In this document: positions 45,847-54,871 of the stretch, one piece after another
Layout: each line of letters opens with the position of its first letter
Numbering within the stretch: position 1 is the stretch's first letter
From: Paramoeba atlantica
Lineage: Eukaryota; Discosea
Assembly (NCBI GenBank): GCA_977017575.1
Contig: CDRNVI010000065.1
Coordinates: 310,001-374,000, forward strand
Direction: 5' to 3'
DNA: 64,000 bases
Notes under the pieces: generated by a model
What the model was told of the DNA's origin: nothing
Databases searched by the model: none
What the model saw: the letters and a program-made list of their open reading frames with translations, nothing else
Made by a program: the position numbers and the translations under genes

Positions 45847-46737
45847 CTACACGTCATTCATCCGCGCAATAGCGGCCAACCCTGCCTTGCTCACCATAGT
45901 CCTCCTTTCCTGCACCGAAGGAGCCGCTGTGGATTTCCTCACCGCTCTCGACACTGCCGTTGCGGGCGATTTCCTAAACCGTGACACCACCGGTTTCACC
46001 TCTGCCGTGCCAACCATTCGTCCCCTTTTTCGAACGTTGCCTTCATGAGCTGCTTTTGACGTACGCCTTTCCTTTACTGTACTCTCCCCGCACCCACAGG
46101 AGGCCTCCATCTGGTGTGTCTCAAAAAGCGAGCCTAGTCTACGCCCGGTTCCCGCAAACGGGTGGGATGTGATCGTCTTGTTTGCTAATCCTCCAGGGCC
46201 GCTCTGTTCGTTCGCGGGCCCTAGCCCGAGACTTGGATACGCGGAGGAATGAAACGGGTTGCGCTCCCAGTGCCCCTCTACGAACGAGCACCAGGAATGG
46301 TAGAGACGGCGGAACTCCGCATTATGCGGACCGACGCGGTTGTGCACGAGTTCATGAACCATGGTGCTCACTAAGGCGGGGAGAGGAAGAAAGGTGGAGC
46401 CAGAGAGCCCATCTGGGACTTTATTTTTTTCAGCACTTTTTTCAAATGTGGTTTGGGTACGACGGGAATGGGGTGAGCCCTTGGGTGGTCTCCGTCGGCT
46501 AGGTGTGGGGGTGCGTAGACGAACACGAATCGTTTCGCCATGGTTGTAATTGATACCGAGTAAGCATTGGTTTGCGGGTGAAAATTCATGTAACGCCCCG
46601 ACGTGTAGGGATTCGGTACGCATGAGAGGGCGGACAAGATCCAGAATGGTTTGGAGTAAGGCGGTGGCGTGCTCTCGGTGAGGGAGTGCAAGGGTTTGGA
46701 GAGAAACAATGTCGACCGCGTTGATTGCTGGAGACAT
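45847..46737 (-). CDS. WLM-domain metalloprotease (Wss1-like), copy 1
   Basis: 296 residues. The WLM core is clear: 'LLGINYNHGETIRVRLRTP' near 58-77, then 'FLPLPALVSTMVHELVHNR' followed by VGPHNAEFRRLYHSW near 115-148. HELVH plus GPH supplies the three zinc-binding His residues and the catalytic Glu. In yeast, Wss1 cleaves proteins crosslinked to DNA and SUMO-modified proteins. The segment between the N-H-G strand and the HExxH helix carries an unusual Arg/Pro/Ser-rich insertion. The C-terminal 100 residues are basic with no recognised SHP or SUMO-interaction motif. The start MSPAINAVDIVSLQTLALPH matches the usual short lead to the domain. The second copy is at 56376. Confidence 0.83.
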   Translation of the reverse strand: MSPAINAVDIVSLQTLALPHREHATALLQTILDLVRPLMRTESLHVGALHEFSPANQCLLGINYNHGETIRVRLRTPTPSRRRPPKGSPHSRRTQTTFEKSAEKNKVPDGLSGSTFLPLPALVSTMVHELVHNRVGPHNAEFRRLYHSWCSFVEGHWERNPFHSSAYPSLGLGPANEQSGPGGLANKTITSHPFAGTGRRLGSLFETHQMEASCGCGESTVKERRTSKAAHEGNVRKRGRMVGTAEVKPVVSRFRKSPATAVSRAVRKSTAAPSVQERRTMVSKAGLAAIARMNDV

Positions 46738-46892
46738 TGGTCCAAGAGTAGAAAGTAGGAGATGCTTGAAAATTGGAGGTCACTAAGATACAGCAGGTGA
46801 TGGTTACAGTAAATCCCCCTGCGCGCAATAGCTCCATCACTTAGTGGTTACGAATCACTTATTAGTTTCATAAGGTAATTAATTCGAAAAAA

Positions 46893-48475
46893 AACTTGTT
46901 GTTTTTCAACGTAGAAGTCACGACCGCTTCGCGTTGAAAACTACCTCCGCGTTTAACGGAGCGACTAGAAAAGACGGCTTGGCCAGGAAAACAGAACTCT
47001 GCTTTATGACGACTCCTCCGGCTCCTCTCTTGAATCATGTGATTCAGAAGATTCCGAGGGATAAGCAAGTAAGTCAGGTATCGCCAAAATTCTACTTTGT
47101 GGAAGAGGCTGGTCAAGATCTTAGGTCGGTTCTTGAACAAAACCCATTGTTTGCTCCGCGGCGTTCCACAATGCATGTAAGATTGCATGCGAAAATTTAC
47201 CAAAGTATGTATCGTACCCCTGTATTTGATCACCACAAGGATGACCTTTTTTTGGCTGATTTAGGGTACATTGGTTGTGCACACTGCCTTGTACCCTACC
47301 GTGATCTGACCAAGTCGCAAAAGCATCTCAACCAAAGCATTTCATTTATTCGGTCTCCAATCAAAGCGATGTTTTGCTCATTTTGACAGGTTTCGTTTTT
47401 TTATGGTACTGACCATGATATCCCTTGGGTCCGAGATGTCCTTCAAATTGGATCTGTAGTAACGTATAGCCTGCTGACTAACAAGCCGCAGTGTTTAAAA
47501 CCTAAAAGTGATGAGGATGAGTGCTTATGTACTAAAGAATGCGGTGTAGTTGGGTGTACAAAAGCTCGCAGAGACTGGCTTAAGGAGCGTATCCATAACG
47601 TGGCGTACGACTCAAAAAAAACGGGTACTGTGACCCCCCCTTTACTTCGCCCGTTTTGATCAGTAGCGAAGTATAAAGGCGGGGGGTGTACAATATCGCC
47701 AAAAATGTGTTCGGAAGCTAATAAACCCCGCCCAACGAATAAGGGGCTTAATTGCGGTGGTTGTATAACTACCGCTCTACCCTCGATTATTGAAAAAAAA
47801 GTGAACAAAAACAGTGAAAATAAAGGGGAACACAGTAATATAATAGAAGAAAAAAATATAAAAGGGGACCCGGTGGTCCAAAACTGAAAAAAAAAATTCA
47901 AAAAAATGGGGGGTCCATGGGGGGGTCCATGGGGGGGGTCCATGGGGGGGGCATACGTCGCGATTTTTTTTCGAATTTTTTGCTTTTCGAAATCGAGCGT
48001 AGGGAAGTGGTAGAGTATACCGCAGCGATAATTTTCCACCCCCCCTGGGGGTACCCCCACTGGTACGCGCGGGAGGGATCCGACAAGATCAAAATTTCCG
48101 AAATTTTTGGGGTGACCAAAAAAGATTTTTTTTAGACCCAAAAAAAAATAAAAATCTTATTTTTCCAAAATCGACTCCTAAAACGTGTTTTAGGAGTTTG
48201 GGACTTCAGCTACCATTCTGCGACGTTTTTTGCGTCACATTCGCCTCCTACCCCTACTGGTAAGGCATCCAAAACGGCCCAAATTTGGGTTAAATTTTCA
48301 CATTTTTTTTTGCCGAAAAATCGAGGTTTTTACCCCCAAAAAATAGATTATGCATGATCTTTTCGCGATTTTTCTTTTTTAGGCTCTTCGTTAAACGCGG
48401 CGGTAGTTTTCAACGCGAAGCGCGCAGCATGAGTGACTTCTAAGTTGAAAACAACTACCGCGTTTAACGAAGAGC
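46893..48475 (+). mobile_element. Probable decayed DNA transposon with palindromic inverted ends
   Basis: The left end (46893-46970, 'ttcaacgtagaagtcac' to 'cgcgtttaacggagc') is the inverted match of the right end (48378-48475). The right end is itself a palindrome: arms 'taggctcttcgttaaacgc' and 'gcgtttaacgaagagccta' about 60 bases apart. Inside, a plus-strand frame of 150 residues (46934-47386) is followed in the same frame by more coding-like sequence with CLCTKECGVVGC, of no family I recognise. Near 47,640-47,690 is a G/C-run hairpin, and at 47,720-47,742 a stretch matches the terminal repeat of the deleted mariner at 21836. Minus-strand frames here are low complexity. The duplicate lies at about 57,422-59,004. 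Confidence 0.55.
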
Positions 48476-48917
48476 CTAATTAATAAGGGGCTTTATAAGG
48501 GGCTGCGGGTGGCGAGGTTTCACCCGCAGCCCCTCATATGAATATTTAGAACGTCCTTGTTTCGTTTTTGGAAAAATTAAAACCGCCCCCCCCCTCGGGG
48601 GGGGGGGAGCACACGGAAAAACTTAGCAGGTTTCAACCCTCTAAGTAATGTCCCCCCGTTTAAGCGCACCTCGTTTTCCGGTGAAAAATGCGCTTAAAAG
48701 GGGGGGGTCTGAATCACTATATAATCAAAAAATTCGCCCCACTTCGCGGCGCCGGAATCTGCACCTTGACTCTATGTGCGCTTAAGCGGGGGGGTCTGAC
48801 CGGGAGCGCGTAAGGGGAGGGGGGGAGTAAGTATAAAGGGGGGTCTGACCAGAGAAGTATAAAGAGGGGGTCACAGTAAGTAAGCGCTCGCATTATCTGG
48901 TGGCGTTTCGGGGTGGT
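48476..48917. repeat. Cluster of short G/C-run hairpins and a LINE 3' fragment
   Basis: Hairpins seen: 48499-48535 (13-bp stem 'ggggctgcgggtg'), 48575-48607 (C9/G11) and 48645-48706 (stem 'ccccgtttaagcgca'). Bases 48757-48812 match the end of the LINE fragment at about 6198-6262. 'agggttgaaacctg' occurs inverted at 48,626-48,641 and again at 53,058. The repeat families are probably small non-autonomous elements. The duplicate lies at 59,005-59,447. Confidence 0.55.
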
Positions 48918-50603
48918 TTAATCGTCAGTACTAAAGGCACTTGCTGGATTCAGGTTTGAACAGATATGGATACGAGTACTACTAATTTCACATAATGGGT
49001 CAGACGAAAGGTGAATTCTGTGGTACTCATCCGCATCACACAGCTTTTGAAATATCGTTCCCCACTCTTCATCTACTACCCAAGGCATATGAATGATGTT
49101 TAATCCAATTTCTATCATCACCCTTTCTTTGAGGTAATCAAAAGAGCATTTCAAGCCAGTATCTTTCTCTATCAAATCAGGGCCTCCACTCGATTCTGCG
49201 TTCAACTTCATAGAGGTAGAGAATTGGTTACTTTCTATATTCGTGTCACCCAACTCTTCTTTTAATTTTTGTGCCGTACAAAGTTGGGCATCAGTCAGTA
49301 GCGCCCACATTTGTGGTGAGTTACTCACCTTGTTTTCAGTATCGGTTTGTGCGTTCAAGGCCTGTATTACTTCTTGTGGACTCAAAGCCACACTATGAGC
49401 TTTTAACAAGTGAAAGGGGTGAATGAGAAAATCCTTCTCTCGAGATTTTCTCATGGCCTTATTAAAGGACGTGCAGCGCTCTTCGGCCACAGCATACTTC
49501 GTTTGACATAACACAAGACGATGTAATAGCCATGTACAATGCTTAGAAAGAAAAAGTCTTCTGGACGTTTTCAGAAAATTTTCATTTTCTACACCCGATA
49601 CGCTCCGCGGTGTAGAACAATTTTCTAAACCTGTACTTTCGGCTGAGTCAAGAAAGTGTAGTCTGAGCCAAGATTCAGCACATTTTGTGCACTCCTGGAA
49701 AACCTTTTCCATTTGCATCCGTTTTTCGTTTACTGCTTCCTCAGAACACTTTGCACCGTTGCGTGGCGTGTAGAACCAATCTAGAACCGTAGCAAATACC
49801 CCTACGCTAGGCAAAACACCCAGCCAATGCACGAACTGTTCCAGATGCAGAGGTAGCTGAACGTGTTGCACATGTGTGTCTTTATCGCAAAAACTAATTT
49901 CGCTCTGTACTACGTATTCTCTATGTTGTACCCAACTTTTGAGAAAGCTCTCCGTATAGAGCCGCCGTCCTACTGTAACTGTGATGCTCTCCGCTAACGA
50001 CAATTGGGTTGATTGCAAGTCGCAAGGAAGAATTCCCGCATTGCTGGATTTCGACACGCATGCGAAGCGTACAGCTTGTTGTCGAAGATATAATCGGTGC
50101 AGGTGATCTTCAAGCATGAGGCGAATTAAATCCTCTGAAGTAATTTCATGTTTTTCAAAAAAACTGTTTCTCCGTCCTTGAGGACGCAACCGATATCGGA
50201 CGTTTAAAAGTTGTGATGTCTGGAGTGGATCCTGTTCATGAAATGGACTGCCTGAAGTGCTTTCCGTTGGAGGTTGTGAATGCCTATGAAGGTTCTTTAG
50301 CCAGTTAAAAACTCGAAAATCTTTCTCCCAATAAGGGTGGATCTCTCTAATTCTTTTCAAACGATTAACTGATTCTTCGTTCATAAAATTCTCTTGGTAT
50401 TTCTCCGCCTGTCGATTCTCAAGCATAGCTTTCTCCAGAACACGAATACTCGAATAACAGGGGTCATTCTCTATCGATATGTAGGACGGATGTCCAAAAA
50501 TTTCGGGATCTCTAGCATCGTACGGAATCGAAGGTCCAATAAGGGGATCAGTGCCGTCCTTGCTGTTTCGTTCAAGGCCAAGGATAACCGTTATTTCTTC
50601 CAT
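48918..50603 (-). CDS. Unknown 561-aa protein, copy 1
   Basis: I do not recognise this protein. It opens with MEEITVILGLERNSKDGTDP and has no targeting peptide or membrane segment. The body is helical with conserved-looking stretches: HPYWEKDFRVFNWLKNL near 90, 'HEITSEDLIRLMLEDHLHRL' near 150-170, 'EQFVHWLGVLPSVGVFATVL' near 255-275, and HCTWLLHRLVLCQTKYAV near 350. Scattered Cys and His do not form a zinc motif. The frame is intact and preserved identically in both duplicates. It lies 188 bases beyond the Pelota start on the same strand. Confidence 0.72.
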   Translation of the reverse strand: MEEITVILGLERNSKDGTDPLIGPSIPYDARDPEIFGHPSYISIENDPCYSSIRVLEKAMLENRQAEKYQENFMNEESVNRLKRIREIHPYWEKDFRVFNWLKNLHRHSQPPTESTSGSPFHEQDPLQTSQLLNVRYRLRPQGRRNSFFEKHEITSEDLIRLMLEDHLHRLYLRQQAVRFACVSKSSNAGILPCDLQSTQLSLAESITVTVGRRLYTESFLKSWVQHREYVVQSEISFCDKDTHVQHVQLPLHLEQFVHWLGVLPSVGVFATVLDWFYTPRNGAKCSEEAVNEKRMQMEKVFQECTKCAESWLRLHFLDSAESTGLENCSTPRSVSGVENENFLKTSRRLFLSKHCTWLLHRLVLCQTKYAVAEERCTSFNKAMRKSREKDFLIHPFHLLKAHSVALSPQEVIQALNAQTDTENKVSNSPQMWALLTDAQLCTAQKLKEELGDTNIESNQFSTSMKLNAESSGGPDLIEKDTGLKCSFDYLKERVMIEIGLNIIHMPWVVDEEWGTIFQKLCDADEYHRIHLSSDPLCEISSTRIHICSNLNPASAFSTDD

Positions 50604-50790
50604 TTCATTATTTTGAAACTTGTAGCCAAAATAAATAAGCTATCCTGGTATACAACTTGCAAAACAACACTTTGCAGTAGAATAACAGCAAAAGGAGAGT
50701 GATATACTGAAATCCGGGTAAACCTGGGATCAATTGGACTGAAGAATTGTAAGTCATGTATGAATAAATAACTCATTCCATTCGCACATG

Positions 50791-52002
50791 CTACTTCGTT
50801 GCGTTTGCATGAACTGCACCCTCCTTCACGAAAAGCGTTTTTTCCTTGACCCCATGCTCCTCCAGCGGGGCCAACGTTTCCACGATACTATCAAGCTCCG
50901 GTAGAGGATAGCGCAGCAGCGCGGCAATCCCAGACATTTGCGCGAGCTGCCTTCCGGTGACATGCAACGAGGAGAAGAACAACACCTTCCCCCCGAGCTC
51001 ATGGACGTTATCTACCAATGCAACGTATCGCCTACGCGTGGGATACCCCGCACTCAACAGCGTATCACACAGTAGTAGCGTGTCCACAGCATTCCGAGTG
51101 ATCGCCTCCGCAACATGCCGGGGGCCATAGCACACCGTGTCCGGGTCTTCGTTCATGTTTTTAAAAAACAGTTCCAACGCTCGTGCCTCCTCACACGCCT
51201 TCACGTCGGCTAACTGGGACCGCAGCCCGGGATCGGCCAGAGCCTCAGCCAACGCTCGTCGGTGCGCACTGTGCAGAAGACAGGACACAAATCGACTCTT
51301 GTGTTGCACAGCTTCTGGACTATTATGAAATAAATACTCCAGGAATTGTTCTCGTAAGAATCCCGGGGATCCGATCACACAAACTTTTACATGCTCCCAG
51401 TGAACATGTCGCTCCATGGCGGAAATAATTTTATCGAAAAACTTTTCCATCGCCTTGTCCCGGCTGGATGGATCGTAACAAGCACGAGATTTTCTCGGTA
51501 CCCCAGACTCGATAGTTTCTCGTGTAAGTGTCATGCTGGGGGTAATTAACGATATATGTGCGACCCCGGGTTCCATGGTCACCGCCGCGAGCTCCGCAGA
51601 GGCTACACGGTCACAGGAGGCTTTAATGTGTTCCATATGGGCGGGATCCCAGGACCCTTTCCCGACACTCAGCTCGTACCCGAGCTGCAACGTAAATGTG
51701 TGATGCTGTCCGAGTCGCACGAATTCATTCTCCCCAATGTTAATCCCCGCGACCCGTAGAGTGAGGCTCACGGCGTCATACTCAATACGCACGAGCCGAA
51801 GGATTAGCGTCAACACTTTACGATGGGCTGTGGCAGATTTACCCCCCGAGGCGTCGGTTTGAATCTTTCGTGTGGTCTTGGTTTTAATCGTGTCCCCGGC
51901 GGCTAGAAGGTTGTACAGGTCCCACATGTCCTCGGCGTGCTCGGGAAGTAACGTGAGTCGCCCACCCCCCTCGCGGTCCATGGACTTGCGTAATATTTTC
52001 AT
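50791..52002 (-). CDS. Pelota/Dom34 ribosome rescue factor, copy 1
   Basis: 403 residues, a little above the usual 385 or so. The N-terminal Sm-like domain opens with MKILRKSMDREGGGRLTLLPEHAEDMWDLYNLL and includes 'GDTIKTKTTRKIQT', whose loop probes the ribosomal A site. The central eRF1-like domain has 'AAVTMEPGVAHISLITPSMT' and 'HVKVCVIGSPGFLREQFLEY'. As in all Pelota proteins, the GGQ peptide-release motif is absent. The C-terminal domain has 'CYGPRHVAEAITRNAVDTLL' and 'VLFFSSLHVTGRQLAQMSGI'. With Hbs1 and ABCE1 it splits stalled ribosomes in no-go and non-stop decay. The gene is GC-rich relative to its flanks. A second identical copy lies at 61321. Confidence 0.96.
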   Translation of the reverse strand: MKILRKSMDREGGGRLTLLPEHAEDMWDLYNLLAAGDTIKTKTTRKIQTDASGGKSATAHRKVLTLILRLVRIEYDAVSLTLRVAGINIGENEFVRLGQHHTFTLQLGYELSVGKGSWDPAHMEHIKASCDRVASAELAAVTMEPGVAHISLITPSMTLTRETIESGVPRKSRACYDPSSRDKAMEKFFDKIISAMERHVHWEHVKVCVIGSPGFLREQFLEYLFHNSPEAVQHKSRFVSCLLHSAHRRALAEALADPGLRSQLADVKACEEARALELFFKNMNEDPDTVCYGPRHVAEAITRNAVDTLLLCDTLLSAGYPTRRRYVALVDNVHELGGKVLFFSSLHVTGRQLAQMSGIAALLRYPLPELDSIVETLAPLEEHGVKEKTLFVKEGAVHANATK

Positions 52003-52282
52003 GGAGACATTTCGTTCTACGCAACGAAAACAAAGTCAGAAATGCGGAGGCATGTAAAGTAGCCTTGGGGCTTCAACATTGCAAAGAAAAGGTCCGAATT
52101 AGAGGTTCAAGTTCTTCTCCTCCGGATTTGAAGTATATTTTTGTACGATACCATTTCTATGAAAGTTAATCTATCATAATGAACTTTAAAGTGTCAGTTT
52201 CATAATGATACTGGCTTCACTAGGTTCACTGCTCGGGCTTAATTTTTTAGTAGTATATACCTTTTTTAACTGACTGCAAACG

Positions 52283-52692
52283 GGGTACTCTCCCCCCCCC
52301 TATCCTAGCGTTGCCTGGTTTTGGTGAAAAGCAACGCTAGGAGGGGGCGGGGGAGTAAAAACCCCCACCAATGGGGAATTTCGAATAATGTACTTGCTCA
52401 TCGGGCCACGATTTTCAAGTGAATCTTTAGACATGTCGATGACGGTTCTAAGATGGTAATATAGCCATGGTAATATAGCCATTAGTGAGACTAATGGCTA
52501 ATGACAGTAATAACATGGGATTGATAAATTGTTGAAATCGATAAAAAAATGTCTTCATGAATATAGAACTCGGAAAAAAAGAACAAAAAAAAAATCTGCC
52601 GCTTCGCGGCTGGATTAGTCATCCTCAAAAGCAACGCTAGGAGGGGGGGGACCGGGGCAACGCTAGGATAGGGGGGGGAGTAATATTACTTC
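52283..52692. repeat. MITE-like element with 'cctatcctagcgttgcc' inverted ends
   Basis: The left end 52283-52313 (C-run, then 'ctatcctagcgttgcc') is inverted at 52657-52680. A second inner pair of 'gcaacgctaggaggggg' lies at 52331 and 52630. About 400 bases, no coding capacity. The duplicate is at 62813-63222. Confidence 0.6.
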
Positions 52693-52700
52693 CCCCCCTA
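52667..52700. other. Hairpin with the nonamer TAATATTAC in the loop
   Basis: A G-run stem (52671-52680) and C-run stem (52690-52698) close a loop that is exactly TAATATTAC (52681-52689). This nonamer in a GC-stem loop is the nicking site of geminiviruses and many other CRESS-DNA replicons. No Rep gene was recognised nearby, so this may be chance or a fossil end. The duplicate is at 63,197-63,230. Confidence 0.45.
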
Positions 52701-53400
52701 CTTATGCGCAACCGTTTGACCCGGCCACTTAAGCGCAATTTTGACGCATCGTTCAGAAGAACAGCGCCGCAAAGCGGCGCGATCTTTTTTTGTGGTACGA
52801 AATTTTGTACCAATTTTCGCCACTATTGAAATGGAGAGTCTGCAGGTAGTCCCTTTGGACGTTCAAAAATGATCTTCATCGATCTCCATCGATCTCCTCT
52901 GATCCACACTGACCTCCACCGATCTGTACGGCGAGTCTTTGCAAACTATACTGTACTGTTCATCAGAGGAACATCAGAGTACTGTACTATACTGTACTGT
53001 TCATCAGAGAATGTATGGTGAAAATGTACTGTGAACAGCGATTTTTTTGAAAATGTTCCTCAGAGGGTTGAAACCTGTCAGGTTTTGCCGGGTTTTGCCA
53101 GGTTTTGCCTGGACACCTATTTTGGGAGGGTTACTTTGGGAGGCGTGCCACGGCTTCAAGAAGGGGCATTTTGTGAAAACTGAACCAATATTCGCACTTT
53201 TCTCATTTCTGGTAAAAAAAAAGTTTATTTGAACTTTTTTCTGCCCCTTTTTTATGATGAATTGTGTTTGTGTACATTAATTTTATATAAACGGTGTGTT
53301 TTTTGAATTCGTTTGTGCTTCTTTATCTTCTCACCTTTTAATGACGCGCACTGGATGCGTTAAGGTTGTCGTTCAATAATTATCATTAGAAAAATGTCCT

Positions 53401-54412
53401 CCAGGGGTGAGAATCAATGTCTTAAAAGGATGCGAAAGCACTCTCCAGTGGCGCAGAAAGTGATATGTTACAAGAACCATTGAGATAATAGAAGAACCAC
53501 GAATTATCTGCATGGACTCTGGTCCGAATAGAACGTTCAAGAATCCTCTTCTCCAAACATCGAGAATCTTGCTTCAGGAAGTCGCATAAAAATTCTATCT
53601 GACACCCGTCACGATTTATCTCTACGCGAAAGTGTTAGCCACCAAAGACAGTGGATTACAACTGAAGGCGTGCACTATGGAGTGCGCTAACTCCATGGCT
53701 AAAAAGCGTCTGAAGCGGGACAGTATTGTTCCAGGTCGGAAGCTGAAAAAGAAGGGTACCGAATACAAGCATAAGCAGAGGTATGCACCGGAAGTTTTAA
53801 GTGTAGTGGGGGTGATGCATTGTTTCAAGTTTTAGTAAATTTGAAGCAAGGCCGTGCATGAGTTCATTTGTAAGAAGTAAGCATGTACAAGTTGAGAAAA
53901 GTTTAAAGTACGGGAAAAAAGGGATTTTTTTTGAAAATTTGTAAAATTGCGAATATTGGTTCAGTTTAACCGGCAGAGTGCACCGCGATCGCAGTAAAAA
54001 TCTTAAGGAGAAGGTGCAAGAAACTTGTAGCCGCACGGATGAGATTCTTGTAGAGTTCAAGAAGGTGCAAAGAGAGGTCGGAGAATTGCGGGATGAAGTA
54101 CTTGCTCTACGGAAAAAAGTGATCTATCTTGAAATTCTGAGTATCAACCAGACGACTGAAAGCATGGGTGAAGTCCATGGGGAAGGAATGACGGTGAAGA
54201 AGCGAAAGTCTTACGATCCTATGGAATTACAATAAATTTGAACGCATAGTACAGTAAAGAAAGCGGGAAATGAAGAACGTAACGTAAGCTCATACTTTTG
54301 TCTCAATGTATTTCTACGTTTCCTACTATATTTCTATCATCCTATGTTTGTGTACTCTATTTTTCTATTTCTTCCTATAATTTATGGCATTTATTAGCTT
54401 TATATCTTCACG
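53401..54412 (+). other. Fragmentary plus-strand frames upstream of the transposase-like gene
   Basis: Two small frames: 53632-53835 (67 residues, Lys-rich) and 53978-54235 (85 residues, heptad-rich coiled coil followed by a basic KKRK end). They may be remnants of the same mobile element as the frame at 54413, or noise. No family was recognised. Confidence 0.35.
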
Positions 54413-54847
54413 ATGTCACAGATTTGCCTTCTTCCTTGGTCTAACGTTGCACATGGATTTACTGGATATTCCCCGGAAGTTATTTCGCAACTTGTGTCTC
54501 GGCTTAATTGCACTAATGTTCAAGTTTTTAATGCACTTACGATGCTGCATTTGAATCTAACGCACGAGCAAACAGCTGACGTTCTCATACCATATTTGGG
54601 TAAACATTATTCCTCTACGCACGTGTGGAAAAAGTTTATTCGGCCTGCGTTGAATGCATCTGACATTGCAGGCAACCTTGCTGAAACAGAGCGACGCTTT
54701 TTGGTCCGTGAACCACACTTTGTTCTCTGCACATCAATACTTGACGGAGTTCCCATGTACAGTAGTGCATCTACGCATAGAGAACCTCCCGGCCGTAAAA
54801 GCCTTACAAAAATACTTCGATGTTTCCCACAAATGAAATACATGTAG
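54413..54847 (+). CDS. Transposase-like fragment (HARBI1/IS5-like helix-turn-helix), truncated
   Basis: 144 residues. 'VFNALTMLHLNLTHEQTADV' followed by SSTHVWKKFIRPAL has the layout of the helix-turn-helix found before the DDE domain in PIF/Harbinger- and IS5-like transposases. 'ILDGVPMYSSASTHREPPGR' resembles the first catalytic block (I-D-G-T...), after which the frame stops. The boundary of the 10.5-kb duplication (54763/54764) lies inside this frame; the last 28 codons are the repeated sequence found alone at 44235. Most of the DDE domain is missing. The family call is tentative. Confidence 0.45.
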   Translation: MSQICLLPWSNVAHGFTGYSPEVISQLVSRLNCTNVQVFNALTMLHLNLTHEQTADVLIPYLGKHYSSTHVWKKFIRPALNASDIAGNLAETERRFLVREPHFVLCTSILDGVPMYSSASTHREPPGRKSLTKILRCFPQMKYM

Positions 54848-54871
54848 ATTGAAAAAAATGTCTCATTCACA

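Larger units (their letters stand above)
52003..53400. other. Intergenic repeat cluster upstream of Pelota
   Basis: Holds an element bounded by inverted 'ctatcctagcgttgcc' ends (52283-52692). After it come a run of 'gatc'-containing repeats (52,868-52,938), a direct repeat of 'ctatactgtactgttcatcagag' (52,945 and 52,985), and tandem 'ggttttgcc' units near 53,080-53,110. No gene was recognised. The duplicate occupies 62,533-63,930. Confidence 0.55.
44235..54763. repeat. Tandem segmental duplication, unit 1 (10,529 bp)
   Basis: The unit starts at 'agtgcatctacgcatag' (44235) and the same sequence restarts at 54764. Spot comparison along both copies found one substitution (48088 A versus 58617 G) and one extra G in a homopolymer (near 48,600 versus 59,130). 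The unit holds eIF5, the WLM protease, mobile-element debris, a 561-residue unknown gene and Pelota. The boundary falls inside a transposase-like frame (54413-54847). Confidence 0.95.

Noticed and set aside
47443-48141. 232-codon minus-strand frame with Pro-rich and Phe-rich runs
   Set aside because: Low complexity produced by G/C runs and A/T runs in mobile-element debris; it is not gene-like.
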